Shown here: one piece after another, positions 51,493 through 59,573 of the stretch
How positions within the stretch are numbered: position 1 is the first letter of the stretch
How the letters are laid out: each line of letters starts with the position of its first letter
The notes under the pieces: model-generated
What the model was told of the DNA's origin: nothing
The model's input: the letters and a program-made list of their open reading frames with translations, nothing else
The model's database searches: none
Origin: Streptomyces microflavus
Lineage (GTDB): Bacteria > Actinomycetota > Actinomycetes > Streptomycetales > Streptomycetaceae
Reading direction: 5' to 3'
NCBI RefSeq assembly: GCF_014650075.1
Contig: NZ_BMUG01000005.1
Coordinates: forward strand, 124,001-188,000
DNA: 64,000 bases
Program-made: the position numbers and the translations under genes

Positions 51493-52818
51493 TTGAGTTC
51501 TGTCGAGACCGACCCGCGACTGAAGGCCGAGAGTGTCACGATCAGGCCCCTGACCGCCTTCCGGAAAACCGTTCAGGTCCTCGGCTCCAAGAGCTACTCC
51601 AACCGCTACCTCGCCCTCGCGGCGCTCTCGGGCGAGCCGACCGTCATCGAGGGTGCTCTCGTCTGTGACGACACCCGGTATCTCGCCGATGCGCTGACCC
51701 GGTTCGGCCATGTCGAGGTGGAGGTCGACGCGGCGGCGGAGCGCATCACCGTCACACCGACCGGCCGCGCCATGCGCGCCCCGGAGGAGGACGTGTACGT
51801 CGGCGCGGCCGGCACCCCGATCCGTATCCTCATCGCCATGGCCGGGCACGCCGAGGGCACCACCGTCCTCACCGGGACCCCGCGCATGCAGGAGCGGCCG
51901 ATGGGCTCCCTGCTCGAAGCGCTGCCGGGCCTCGGAGTGACGGCCGAGGCCGTGAAGGGCAACGGCAGCCCGCCCGTCCGGGTCACCGGTCCGAGTTTCC
52001 GCGGTGGCTCGACGCGGATCAGCGGGGCGGTCAGCTCCCAGTTCACCTCCAGCCTGCTGATCAACGCCACGCGCGCCGAGCAGGACACCGAGGTCCACGT
52101 CATCGACGAACTGGTGTCCAAGCCGTACGTCGAGATGACGATCGCGGCCCTCGCCGAGATGGGCGTCGTGGTCGAGCGGGACGGCTACACCCGGTTCGCC
52201 GTCGCCGCGGGCCAGAAGCTGCGCGGCGGCACGGTCCAGGTGGAACCCGATGCCTCCGGCATGTCCTACTTCCTCGCGGCCGCCGCCGTCCTCGGCGGCA
52301 CCGTCACCATTCCCGGCATCGGCAAGGGATCGCACCAGGGGGACGTCGGCCTGGTCGCCGCTCTGACCCGGATGGGATGTACGGCGGACATCACCGACGA
52401 CTCCATCACCCTGACCGGCGGCGAACTGCGCGGCATCGACATCGACATGGAGACGATGCCGGACGTGGTCCCGACACTCGCCGTCGTCGCGGCCTTCGCC
52501 GAAGGCACCACGCACATCAGCAACATCGCCAGCCTGCGGATCAAGGAATGCGACCGGATCGCCGCCGTCGCCACCGAACTGCGCAAGATGGGCATCACGG
52601 TCGAGGAGCACCCCGACGCGCTGACCATCACCGGCGGCACGCCCCGCGGAGCCGTCATCGACACCTACGACGACCACCGCATCGCCATGTGCTTCGCCGT
52701 CGCCGGACTGCGTACGCCGGGGGTGGTGATCAAGGACCCGGGGTGCGTCGCGAAGTCCTTCCCGACCTTCTGGCAGAAGCTGGACACCCTCGCCGGCCCG
52801 ACCTCCAGCACCCTGTGA
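51493..52818 (+). CDS. EPSP-synthase-like enzyme, putative arsenoenolpyruvate synthase
   Basis: The 441-residue protein covers the full EPSP synthase fold. Residues that bind phosphoenolpyruvate in AroA are retained: GSKSYSNR, AAGTP, RMQERP, SSQF, KECDR, YDDHRIAM, VAKSFP. Two family positions differ: LGNAGT reads VGAAGT, and the Asn before WRVKETDR is Ser (ASLRIKECDR); the latter contacts shikimate-3-phosphate in AroA. This pattern fits an enzyme that keeps phosphoenolpyruvate but has lost shikimate. In the bisenarsan pathway a homologue next to a phosphoglycerate-mutase-like gene is proposed to join arsenate and phosphoenolpyruvate. The start is TTG at 51493, after GGGGAGA. It overlaps the next gene (GTGA). 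Confidence 0.85.
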   Translation: MSSVETDPRLKAESVTIRPLTAFRKTVQVLGSKSYSNRYLALAALSGEPTVIEGALVCDDTRYLADALTRFGHVEVEVDAAAERITVTPTGRAMRAPEEDVYVGAAGTPIRILIAMAGHAEGTTVLTGTPRMQERPMGSLLEALPGLGVTAEAVKGNGSPPVRVTGPSFRGGSTRISGAVSSQFTSSLLINATRAEQDTEVHVIDELVSKPYVEMTIAALAEMGVVVERDGYTRFAVAAGQKLRGGTVQVEPDASGMSYFLAAAAVLGGTVTIPGIGKGSHQGDVGLVAALTRMGCTADITDDSITLTGGELRGIDIDMETMPDVVPTLAVVAAFAEGTTHISNIASLRIKECDRIAAVATELRKMGITVEEHPDALTITGGTPRGAVIDTYDDHRIAMCFAVAGLRTPGVVIKDPGCVAKSFPTFWQKLDTLAGPTSSTL

Positions 52819-54332
52819 GCGCGGCGCGACCGGGCATCCTGCTGGTCCTCGACGGATGGGGGCACGCGGAACCGGGCGAGGCCAACGCTCTCACGGCGGC
52901 CGACACCCCCTGTCTCGACCGGCTGCTCGGCACCCCTTTCGCCGTTCTCGCGGAGGCGTCGGGCAGTGCCGTCGGCCTGTTGCCCGGCACGGTCGGCAAC
53001 TCCGAGATCGGACACATCGTCATCGGGGCGGGACGGCCCGTCCCCTACGACAGCGTCCTGGTCGAGGAGCGGATCAGCAGCGGCGCTCTGCGGTCGGACG
53101 AGACCCTGAGCGCCGCGCTGACGGGCGTCGCACGCACCGGTGGCTCGCTCCACCTGATCGGTCTGACATCCGACGGCATGATCCATGCCAATGTCCACCA
53201 TCTGCGCGAACTGCTGCACATCGCAGCCCTGTTCGCGGTTCCCGAGGTCAGGATCCACGCGATCACCGACGGTCGGGACGTGGCGGACGGCACCGCCGCC
53301 ACCTATCTCGAAACGGTCGAGGGGTACGCCGCGGAAGCGGGCATCGGGAGGATCGCCACGGTCACGGGCCGTGGGTACGCCCTGGACAAGAGCGGTGACC
53401 TCGCGCTGACCGAACGGGCGGCCCGCGCCATCGCCGACGGCGCGGGCCACTTCATCGGTGAGCCGAAGGAGGCTCTGTCGACGACCGGACGCGGCGAGGA
53501 GTGGGTGGAGCCCAGCGTTGTCACCGGCGGTGACGGTGCGCCGGCCGGCCCGGTCCGGGACGGTGACGTCGTCCTGTTCACCAACTTCCGCAGCGACCGC
53601 ATCCAGCAGCTCGCCGATCATCTCCACCGGGATCTGGCGGCCCGGGGCGTGACCTTCCTCAGCCTGGCCCAGTACGACACGGACGCGGCCATACCCGCGT
53701 TGGTCCACCGGGCCGACGCCGGGGGAGGGCTGGCCGCCCGGCTCGCGGAGATGGGTCTGCGGTCGGTGCGGATCGCGGAGGCCGAGAAGTTCGAGCACGT
53801 GACGTACTACCTCAACGGCCGGGAGGCCGCCGTGGCTCCGGTGGAGGAACACGTCAGGATCTCCGGTGCCACGCCGCCGGACTACCGGGCCGGACCGGAG
53901 ATGAGTATCGGTCAGGTCACCGAGGCCGTCGGTTCGGCCGCCCGGCGCGACGACGTGCCGCTGGTGGTCGCCAACCTGGCCAACATCGACGTGGTCGGCC
54001 ACACGGGGGACCACGCGGCCACCGTCCGGGCCGCCGAGCACACCGACCGCGCCGTGGAAGCCCTGTGCCGGGTCGCGAGCGAGACGGGACGCTGGGTCCT
54101 CCTGGTCGGTGACCACGGCAACGCGGAGAAGATGCTCACCGAATCCGACGGAGTCCGCCGCCCCTACGGCGGTCACACCACCAACCCCGTACCCGCCGTG
54201 CTCGTCCCGGCGGAAGGGCAGCAGGTGGACCGCCCGCAAGGGGCCGCCACGCTCGCCGACATCGCTCCCAGCGTGCTGTCGCTCCTCGGGGTCGGCCCGG
54301 CGCCCGCCATGACCGGCCGCGCGCTGTGGTGA
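52815..54332 (+). CDS. Phosphoglycerate-mutase-like enzyme, putative arsonopyruvate mutase
   Basis: The 505-residue protein has the size and domains of cofactor-independent phosphoglycerate mutase. Metal ligands are kept: LDGWG, the serine in GNSEIGH, NIDVVGHTGD, VGDHGNAE and HTTNPVP. Substrate residues are partly changed: the GRYYAMDRD block reads GRGYALDKS and GGVHSH reads GMIHAN. In the arseno-organic pathway such a paralogue is proposed to rearrange arsenoenolpyruvate to arsonopyruvate, making the C-As bond, analogous to PEP mutase in phosphonate biosynthesis. GTG at 52815 overlaps the upstream stop, so the two enzymes are translationally coupled. Confidence 0.85.
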   Translation: MSAARPGILLVLDGWGHAEPGEANALTAADTPCLDRLLGTPFAVLAEASGSAVGLLPGTVGNSEIGHIVIGAGRPVPYDSVLVEERISSGALRSDETLSAALTGVARTGGSLHLIGLTSDGMIHANVHHLRELLHIAALFAVPEVRIHAITDGRDVADGTAATYLETVEGYAAEAGIGRIATVTGRGYALDKSGDLALTERAARAIADGAGHFIGEPKEALSTTGRGEEWVEPSVVTGGDGAPAGPVRDGDVVLFTNFRSDRIQQLADHLHRDLAARGVTFLSLAQYDTDAAIPALVHRADAGGGLAARLAEMGLRSVRIAEAEKFEHVTYYLNGREAAVAPVEEHVRISGATPPDYRAGPEMSIGQVTEAVGSAARRDDVPLVVANLANIDVVGHTGDHAATVRAAEHTDRAVEALCRVASETGRWVLLVGDHGNAEKMLTESDGVRRPYGGHTTNPVPAVLVPAEGQQVDRPQGAATLADIAPSVLSLLGVGPAPAMTGRALW

Positions 54333-54398
54333 CGGTACGTCCCCAGCACGGAGAGAGCACCAGAACATGCCTGATCCGCCACCAAAGGAGGCACGTTG

Positions 54399-55115
54399 AT
54401 GACTTCCCGGCCGAGACTCGCCCTCGTCGGTGACCGCAGCGATCGTGTACCCGCTCACGCCAAGTTCGACGAACTGGTTCCGCACTTCGGGGTGGAGGTC
54501 GACTGGCTGCCCAGTGCGGCGGTGACCGACGCCGTCGCCGACTACGACGGGATCTGGGTGATACCCGGCTCTCCCTACGTGAGCCAGGCCGGCGCCCTGC
54601 TGGCCATTCGTACGGCCCGTACGGCAGGCATCCCCTACCTGGGAACCTGCGGCGGCTTCCAGCACGCGCTCATCGAGTACAGCCGTAACGTCCTGGGGAT
54701 CAGGGACGCGGAGGACGTCCAGTACGACGCGGATGCCACGACCCCGCTCATCGTCCCGCTGGCCTGCTCCCTCGTAGGGGAGACCGCGCCGCTCCACTTC
54801 GCCGCCGACAGCCGACTCGCCTCCGTCTATCCGGGGCGCGAGTCCGCGGTGGAGACCTATCACTGCAAGTACGGTCTCAACCCGGCCTACGAGAACGAGC
54901 TGCGGTCCGGTCAGCTCCGGATCAGCGGCTGGGACGCGGAGAAGGCGCCGAGGGCTGTCGAACTGCCCGGCCACCCCTTCTTCATCGGCAGCCTGTTCCA
55001 GCCCGAACTGTCCTCCACACCGACCGACATCCACCCGCTCATCAGGGCCTTTCTGGCGGCCGTCAGCGTGCGAGCCGGAGTGCGGGAACGCGGTCCGGTG
55101 GCTGTGGGGGAGTGA
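54399..55115 (+). CDS. Stand-alone CTP-synthase glutaminase-like protein
   Basis: The 239-residue protein corresponds to the C-terminal glutamine amidotransferase half of CTP synthase: PRLALVGDRSDRVPAHAKFD, IWVIPGSPYVS, the nucleophile-type cysteine in GTCGGFQHALIE, and HPFFIGSLFQPELSS. The triad histidine of FHPE is replaced by Gln (FQPE), so normal glutaminase activity is doubtful. There is no synthetase half. Homologues are known as CTP synthase C-terminal region-related (seleno)proteins, and a CTP-synthase-like gene accompanies the C-As genes in the bisenarsan cluster; CMP activation of an arsonate has been suggested by analogy with phosphonates. AAAGGAGG precedes the start; TTG 54396 is an alternative. 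Confidence 0.75.
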   Translation: MTSRPRLALVGDRSDRVPAHAKFDELVPHFGVEVDWLPSAAVTDAVADYDGIWVIPGSPYVSQAGALLAIRTARTAGIPYLGTCGGFQHALIEYSRNVLGIRDAEDVQYDADATTPLIVPLACSLVGETAPLHFAADSRLASVYPGRESAVETYHCKYGLNPAYENELRSGQLRISGWDAEKAPRAVELPGHPFFIGSLFQPELSSTPTDIHPLIRAFLAAVSVRAGVRERGPVAVGE

Positions 55116-55130
55116 ACCCGACCGTTGCCA

Positions 55131-55186
55131 TTGACACGACGATCACGCTGATTCGATACTTGTTTAAGTAAGTGTTCATCGAATCA
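55131..55186 (+). promoter_or_regulatory. Promoter with overlapping palindromic operator (copy 1)
   Basis: TTGACA (55131-55136) and GATACT (55155-55160) with an 18-bp spacer form a strong consensus-like promoter. The palindrome TGATTCGAT (55149-55157) / ATCGAATCA (55178-55186), with an inner ACTT/AAGT repeat, covers the -10. The left half TGATTCGATACTT is identical to the operator at 62046. It drives the CC-peptide operon and probably binds an ArsR-type repressor. Confidence 0.75.
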
Positions 55187-55206
55187 ATGATCGGAGAGCA
55201 GCGGAC

Positions 55207-55467
55207 ATGAGCAGTGATCCGTCCGACGCATCTGAGCAGAAGCCCGTCGGTGGCTTCATCACGGAACCGCTCGTGTCCGCGGCGGCCACCACCGGTGGCT
55301 GCTGCGGCGAGCCCGCCGATGCCACGGGCGCGGTTCCCGGCGGCCAGGGCAGCGGTTGCTGCGGTGAGCCCGTGAGCGAGCCGAAGGCCGAGCGCAGCAG
55401 CTGCTGCGGCGAACCCGCCGCCCAGACCCCCCGAAGCTGCTGTGGTGACCCCACGGCGGCAGGCTGA
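55207..55467 (+). CDS. CC-repeat peptide with four CCG(E/D)P motifs
   Basis: The 86-residue peptide has no recognised domain. It contains four vicinal cysteine pairs at 32-33, 51-52, 66-67 and 78-79, three in CCGEP and one in CCGDP, and no other cysteine. The intervals shorten (19, 15, 12), and the linkers are Ala/Gly/Glu/Pro-rich and disordered. GGAGAG precedes the ATG and the gene directly follows the operator. Vicinal thiols bind As(III) tightly, so it may be an arsenic carrier, buffer or scaffold. It could also be a substrate peptide for the downstream ATP-grasp and M28 peptidase genes. No function is established. Confidence 0.85.
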   Translation: MSSDPSDASEQKPVGGFITEPLVSAAATTGGCCGEPADATGAVPGGQGSGCCGEPVSEPKAERSSCCGEPAAQTPRSCCGDPTAAG

Positions 55468-55483
55468 GGAAGACACCCTTCAC

Positions 55484-56710
55484 ATGACCGGGACGGCACA
55501 CGACCAGGGGCCCACCGCGGCAAGCGGGCCGGCGGACTCCTTCGACACCGAGCGCGCCCTCGCCACGCTCCGCTCCCTGTGCGTCCCGGACATGGCCGGG
55601 CGCGCACCGGGCAGTGCCGGACACGACCGCGCCACCCGATTCCTGGTGTCGGAGCTGACCGGCAGCGGTCTCTCGCCCGTCCTGGAGCACTTCGCCATCA
55701 GCGGGGTGCTGCGTCTCTCGGCGCCGCCGTACTGCCGTGCGGACGGGCCCGAGGGCGTCCGCGATCTCGTCCACCGCGCGGAATTCGCCGAGCACCCCCG
55801 TTCCGCCCCGATGCCGGCGCCGGTCTCCGGCGTTGCCTCGGCGGAGCCCGGGCCCGGCCGGTGGGCCATCGTGCGAGGCCCGTCCCAGGGGCCCGACTTC
55901 GCGGAACTCGCCGATGAACTGACGGCACGCGGGGTGGTGGGCATCCTGGTGGCTCAGCACGCCGACGCATCCGGGTACCTCACCAAACGGGTCCAGGGCC
56001 CACCCCCCGTACAACTGCCGGTCGTGGCACTCCTGCCGGAGCTGCTCGACGCCGTCACCGACGCGGCCGTCACCGCCCACGTACCGCTGGAGCGGGTGCC
56101 CGCCGTCGGAGCCAACATCATCGCGACACTGCCGGGCCGCGCTCCGGACGCCCGCCCGATCCTCCTGTCGGCGCACTACGACGGGGTCGGATCCGACCCC
56201 GAACTGCACTTCCCGTGCGCCGGGGACAACGCCAGTGGCGCCGCCGTACTCTGCGAGACGGCCCGCGTTCTGAGCCGGGCCGAACCGCTGAGCCGCCCCC
56301 TGATCTTCGCGCTCCTGGACGCCGAGGAGATGGGCACCCTTGGGTCGGGACACCACGCCCGGCAGCTGAGCGAGGCGAAGGTGCGGCCCGACGTACTCAA
56401 CATCGACATGGCCGGCAAGTTCAACGGCAAGGTGGCCGTGGAACTGGGGCCGGCCGACCCGCCGCCCGACGGCCTCATCGCAGCGCTCGATGCGTCCGGC
56501 CGGCACCTGGGCATCCCCCTCCACGCCGCTCCCGTCGCATCCGACAACCGGCGTTACGCCGCCTCGGGCTTCCCCTCCGCGGGCGTCGGGCTCGGCGCGG
56601 CGCACTACCACTCACCCCTCGACAGCCCGGAGCGGATCGAGCCCGACGCCCTGCGCAAGGCGGGACAGCTCACGCTGGCCACGATCCGTCATCTCGCCGC
56701 CCACGGCTGA
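55484..56710 (+). CDS. M28-family zinc peptidase
   Basis: The 408-residue protein has the M28 di-zinc ligands: His and Asp in SAHYDGVG, the bridging Asp in AGDNASGAA, the catalytic and binding glutamates in LDAEEMGTLG, Asp in VLNIDMAGK, and the last His in HYHSPLDS. A PA-like insert lies at about 110-200. No signal peptide is visible, so it acts in the cytoplasm. ATG at 55484 is chosen over GTG at 55442 because TGAGGAAG lies upstream and overlap with the CC peptide is avoided. Family members are aminopeptidases or dipeptidases; it may trim a peptide-linked intermediate or release product from a CC peptide. Confidence 0.85.
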   Translation: MTGTAHDQGPTAASGPADSFDTERALATLRSLCVPDMAGRAPGSAGHDRATRFLVSELTGSGLSPVLEHFAISGVLRLSAPPYCRADGPEGVRDLVHRAEFAEHPRSAPMPAPVSGVASAEPGPGRWAIVRGPSQGPDFAELADELTARGVVGILVAQHADASGYLTKRVQGPPPVQLPVVALLPELLDAVTDAAVTAHVPLERVPAVGANIIATLPGRAPDARPILLSAHYDGVGSDPELHFPCAGDNASGAAVLCETARVLSRAEPLSRPLIFALLDAEEMGTLGSGHHARQLSEAKVRPDVLNIDMAGKFNGKVAVELGPADPPPDGLIAALDASGRHLGIPLHAAPVASDNRRYAASGFPSAGVGLGAAHYHSPLDSPERIEPDALRKAGQLTLATIRHLAAHG

Positions 56711-56748
56711 TCCACCGACCGTCCCCCTTCATCCTGAGGAGCCCCTCC

Positions 56749-57102
56749 ATGGCGACCACGCCCCAGCAGTCCGTCTCGACCCAGCTCATCCAGCTCGCCC
56801 CGAGCGTCGGCGAGCACCACGCCGCCTTCTCCAAGAGCTACCAGGACTTCTTCGGCGCCGTCTTCGACCACGACGCCCTGGAACCCAAAACGCGTGCTGC
56901 CGTCGCTCTCTGCGCGGCCCTGATGCAGGACCGTGAGGAAACGGTTCGCTCCTTCCTCGCCGCCGCCAAGAAGCTCGGCCTCAAGAACGAGGAGATAGGC
57001 CAGATCGCCGGCATCGTCGAAGCGATGAAGCTGGACGAGCTCCAGCGCCCGGCCGTACAGGCGGTCGCGGCCGCCGCGAAGAAGGCCAACACCTGCTGCT
57101 GA
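56749..57102 (+). CDS. Carboxymuconolactone-decarboxylase/AhpD-like protein ending in Cys-Cys
   Basis: The 117-residue all-helical protein matches the CMD/AhpD fold (HHAAFSKSYQDFFGAVFDH, LEPKTRAAVALCAALMQD, VRSFLAAAKKLGLKNEEIGQ). AhpD-type enzymes use a CxxC pair in the ALC region, but here only one cysteine is left there. The gene instead ends KKANTCC-stop, so the redox or arsenic-binding thiols may have moved to the C-terminus. GAGGAG precedes the ATG. Confidence 0.78.
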   Translation: MATTPQQSVSTQLIQLAPSVGEHHAAFSKSYQDFFGAVFDHDALEPKTRAAVALCAALMQDREETVRSFLAAAKKLGLKNEEIGQIAGIVEAMKLDELQRPAVQAVAAAAKKANTCC

Positions 57103-57157
57103 ACAGGCCGGCCGCCACGCCCACCAGCCCACTCCACCTCGACGAAGGACATCGGTA

Positions 57158-58435
57158 GTGCCTGAACCATCCACCCCCGTGACCGGCACCGTCGTGATGC
57201 TCGGTGGCCGCAGCGAGCGAGAGTTCGGCGTCGTCAGGGAGCTCGGATACCGGGTCGTGCTCCTGGACGAACGGATTCCGTGGCACTGCATGCCCTGGGT
57301 CGACGCCCACGTGGACATCGGCCTGGACGACTGGGGCGCGGTGGCGGACGCGATCCGCGACGAGCTCGGGGACGAGCGGCCCGCAGCGGTACTGACGCAC
57401 ACCGAGCCGCGTCTGCCGCTGATGGCGCACCTCGGCAGCCTGCTGTCCCCCGGCTCGCCGGGGCTGGACGCGGAGGCCGCGGCCAACTGCCGGGACAAGT
57501 GGCGCACGCGCACCGTCCTCGAAGCGGCCGGCCTGCCCGTACCGCGCTTCGCGCTCGCCACGAGTGAGGACGAGGCGGTGGCCGCGGCCTCACGCATCGG
57601 CTACCCCGTGGTGGTCAAACCCCGCGACGGGGCGGGCGCCTTCGGTGTCCGGTGCTGCTTCGGGGAAGCCGAGGTGCGGGAGGCCTTCGGCGCGCTGGGC
57701 GGCTTCCTGCCCGACGGCCTGCCGGGGGCGCTGGTCGAGGAGTACGTCGACGGCCCCGAGTTCGCCGTACAGACCCTCACCCGCGGCGGAACCACGCAGC
57801 TCCTCAGCGTCTTCCGGCAGCGTACGACCCCGCCTCCCGTCTTCGTGGAGCTCGGCTACGAGCACCCGTGCGGCCTCGCGGCGGCCCACCACGAGGAGCT
57901 GGCACAGCTTCTCCAGGACACGCTCGACGCGCTCGGTCTGCGGGACTGGATCAGCCATACGCAGGTCCGGCTCGGCGCCGAGGGGTTCCGCGTCATCGAG
58001 GTCAACGCCCGCAGACCCGGCGGACGCCTGGTGGAGATGACCACCGCCGTCAGCGGCGTCGACATGGTGGAGGCCGTCACCCGCCAGGTACTGGGTCTGG
58101 AGCAGGCCCTGCCCGGTCCGGCCGTGGCCTTCGCCCGCTACACGAGCATCGTCTTCGACGAGCCGGGGACGGTTCTCTACGACGAGTTCGTGCCGGACGG
58201 GGAAGGCCCCGGCAGACCCGTCGTCGAGCTGGAGATCGCACCCGGCGAGACCGTACGGCCCAAGGAGGATCCCCAGGGCGGTGTCTACGGCCGCATCGTG
58301 GTGTACGGCGGGAGCGCCGAGGAACTCGACCGGGCGGAGCAGGACGTCCGCCGGGCTCTGGACCTCCAGGTGGTGTTCGGCGACGGCCTTGATCCTGCCC
58401 CGTCGGACAGCCGTGAATTCAAGTCGTGCTGCTGA
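57158..58435 (+). CDS. ATP-grasp ligase-like protein 1, ending in Cys-Cys
   Basis: The 425-residue protein has an N-terminal pre-ATP-grasp domain (MLGGRSEREFGVVRELGYRV), an ATP-grasp domain with lysine in VVVKPRDGAGAFG, LVEEYVDGPEFAVQT, and the metal-binding Glu-Asn of VIEVNARRPGG, and a C-terminal domain. It belongs to the carboxylate-amine ligase type. Catalytic residues look intact. It ends SREFKSCC-stop. It shares architecture with the two ATP-grasp genes downstream. The GTG start at 57158 has only a weak ribosome site. The substrates are unknown; joining an arseno-carboxylate, an amino acid or a peptide is possible. Confidence 0.82.
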   Translation: MPEPSTPVTGTVVMLGGRSEREFGVVRELGYRVVLLDERIPWHCMPWVDAHVDIGLDDWGAVADAIRDELGDERPAAVLTHTEPRLPLMAHLGSLLSPGSPGLDAEAAANCRDKWRTRTVLEAAGLPVPRFALATSEDEAVAAASRIGYPVVVKPRDGAGAFGVRCCFGEAEVREAFGALGGFLPDGLPGALVEEYVDGPEFAVQTLTRGGTTQLLSVFRQRTTPPPVFVELGYEHPCGLAAAHHEELAQLLQDTLDALGLRDWISHTQVRLGAEGFRVIEVNARRPGGRLVEMTTAVSGVDMVEAVTRQVLGLEQALPGPAVAFARYTSIVFDEPGTVLYDEFVPDGEGPGRPVVELEIAPGETVRPKEDPQGGVYGRIVVYGGSAEELDRAEQDVRRALDLQVVFGDGLDPAPSDSREFKSCC

Positions 58436-58445
58436 GGTGCGCCCG

Positions 58446-59573
58446 ATGATCCTCACCGACCCGGTCGGCCACCTGACCGGACAGCACCGGATCGAGATCC
58501 TGTCCACGATCCACGACGCCGACGCCGACGCGTGGAACAGGGTCGTCGGCCTGGCAGCCGGAAGCGTCTTCCACACCTGGCAGTGGCTCGCCGCCTTCGA
58601 GGACGCTCCGCCAGGAGAGTTCGAGCCCCGCCACATCGCCGCCTACCAGGGCGACGAACTCGTCGGGATCTGCCCCGCCTACCTGGTGCACGACTGCCCG
58701 CGCCTCTCCTACCTCGTCGAGCTGGGTGACTTCGCACCCACGGGACCGATACTCCTGGCACACAGCCTTGCCGCGCTGGACGGCGGCCCGTTGGCCGTGC
58801 CCGGACACGACGGCGCGGTGGACGCGCTGCTCCACGCTCTGGGGGAGGCGGCGCGTTCCGCCGGAGCCCGGGTCTGGGGTGTGGCCAACGCGTCGGCGGA
58901 CCGGCTCAGCGGAAGGCTCATGCGGCAGGGCTTCGCCACCGCCCACATCACCACGTCCTACCGCTGCGCCACCGACGTGGAGACGGTCGAGGAGTACTGG
59001 GCCTTCGCCGAGGGGCACCGCCGCCGCAAGCTGGCCAGGGAACGCAGGCTCGCGGCGAGCGACCACACCGTACGTGACCGGCCCGCCGACACGGACACGA
59101 CGATCCGTCTGATCCACTGCCTCCTCCAGGACCGCGACACCCCCACCGACGTCCTGCCCGCCACGTTCCTCCGGGCCATGCAGGCCAGGCTGGCGCCGTT
59201 CGAGCGGTCCATCACGGCCGTCGACGGCGCCGGACACACCGTCGGCGTCTTCGCCGGCTGGCAGTTCGGCCCGGTCTGGTCGATGTGGCTGGCCGGTCTG
59301 GACACCGAGCGCCTGCCGTCCTTCGTCCCGTACCGGGCGATGGCCGGCCGCATCGTCGAGAGCGCCGTCGCCACGGACGTCGCCACGGTCGACCTCGGCC
59401 GCTCCAACGGGATGGAGAAGCGCAAACTCGGTGCCCACCCCGTACCGCTCCACCTGGCGCTGAAGGCGGCCGACCGCGATGAGCAGGCCGCTCTGCACGC
59501 GTCCTGCCTGTGCCTGGAACAGCGTTGCCAGGGCCCGGAGGAGCAACTCGACATGACCAGGCGGTGCTGCTGA
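58446..59573 (+). CDS. BioF2/FemAB-like acyltransferase ending in Cys-Cys
   Basis: The 375-residue protein has the duplicated GNAT fold of the BioF2/FemAB-like family (SVFHTWQWLAAFED, LVGICPAYLVHDCPRLSYLVELGD, HRRRKLARERRLAAS, VDLGRSNGMEKRKLGAHPVPL). Such enzymes transfer acyl or aminoacyl groups to amines. It lies between ATP-grasp genes and ends DMTRRCC-stop, with two further cysteine clusters in HASCLCLEQRC. The stop overlaps the next ATG. The donor and acceptor are unknown. Confidence 0.72.
   Translation: MILTDPVGHLTGQHRIEILSTIHDADADAWNRVVGLAAGSVFHTWQWLAAFEDAPPGEFEPRHIAAYQGDELVGICPAYLVHDCPRLSYLVELGDFAPTGPILLAHSLAALDGGPLAVPGHDGAVDALLHALGEAARSAGARVWGVANASADRLSGRLMRQGFATAHITTSYRCATDVETVEEYWAFAEGHRRRKLARERRLAASDHTVRDRPADTDTTIRLIHCLLQDRDTPTDVLPATFLRAMQARLAPFERSITAVDGAGHTVGVFAGWQFGPVWSMWLAGLDTERLPSFVPYRAMAGRIVESAVATDVATVDLGRSNGMEKRKLGAHPVPLHLALKAADRDEQAALHASCLCLEQRCQGPEEQLDMTRRCC

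Noticed and set aside
51493..52818. Housekeeping aroA.
   Set aside because: No other shikimate genes are nearby, two conserved positions differ, and it is coupled to a mutase-like gene inside an arsenic cluster.
52815..54332. Glycolytic phosphoglycerate mutase.
   Set aside because: Streptomyces normally uses the cofactor-dependent enzyme for glycolysis as far as I know, and the substrate-binding block is altered while metal ligands remain.
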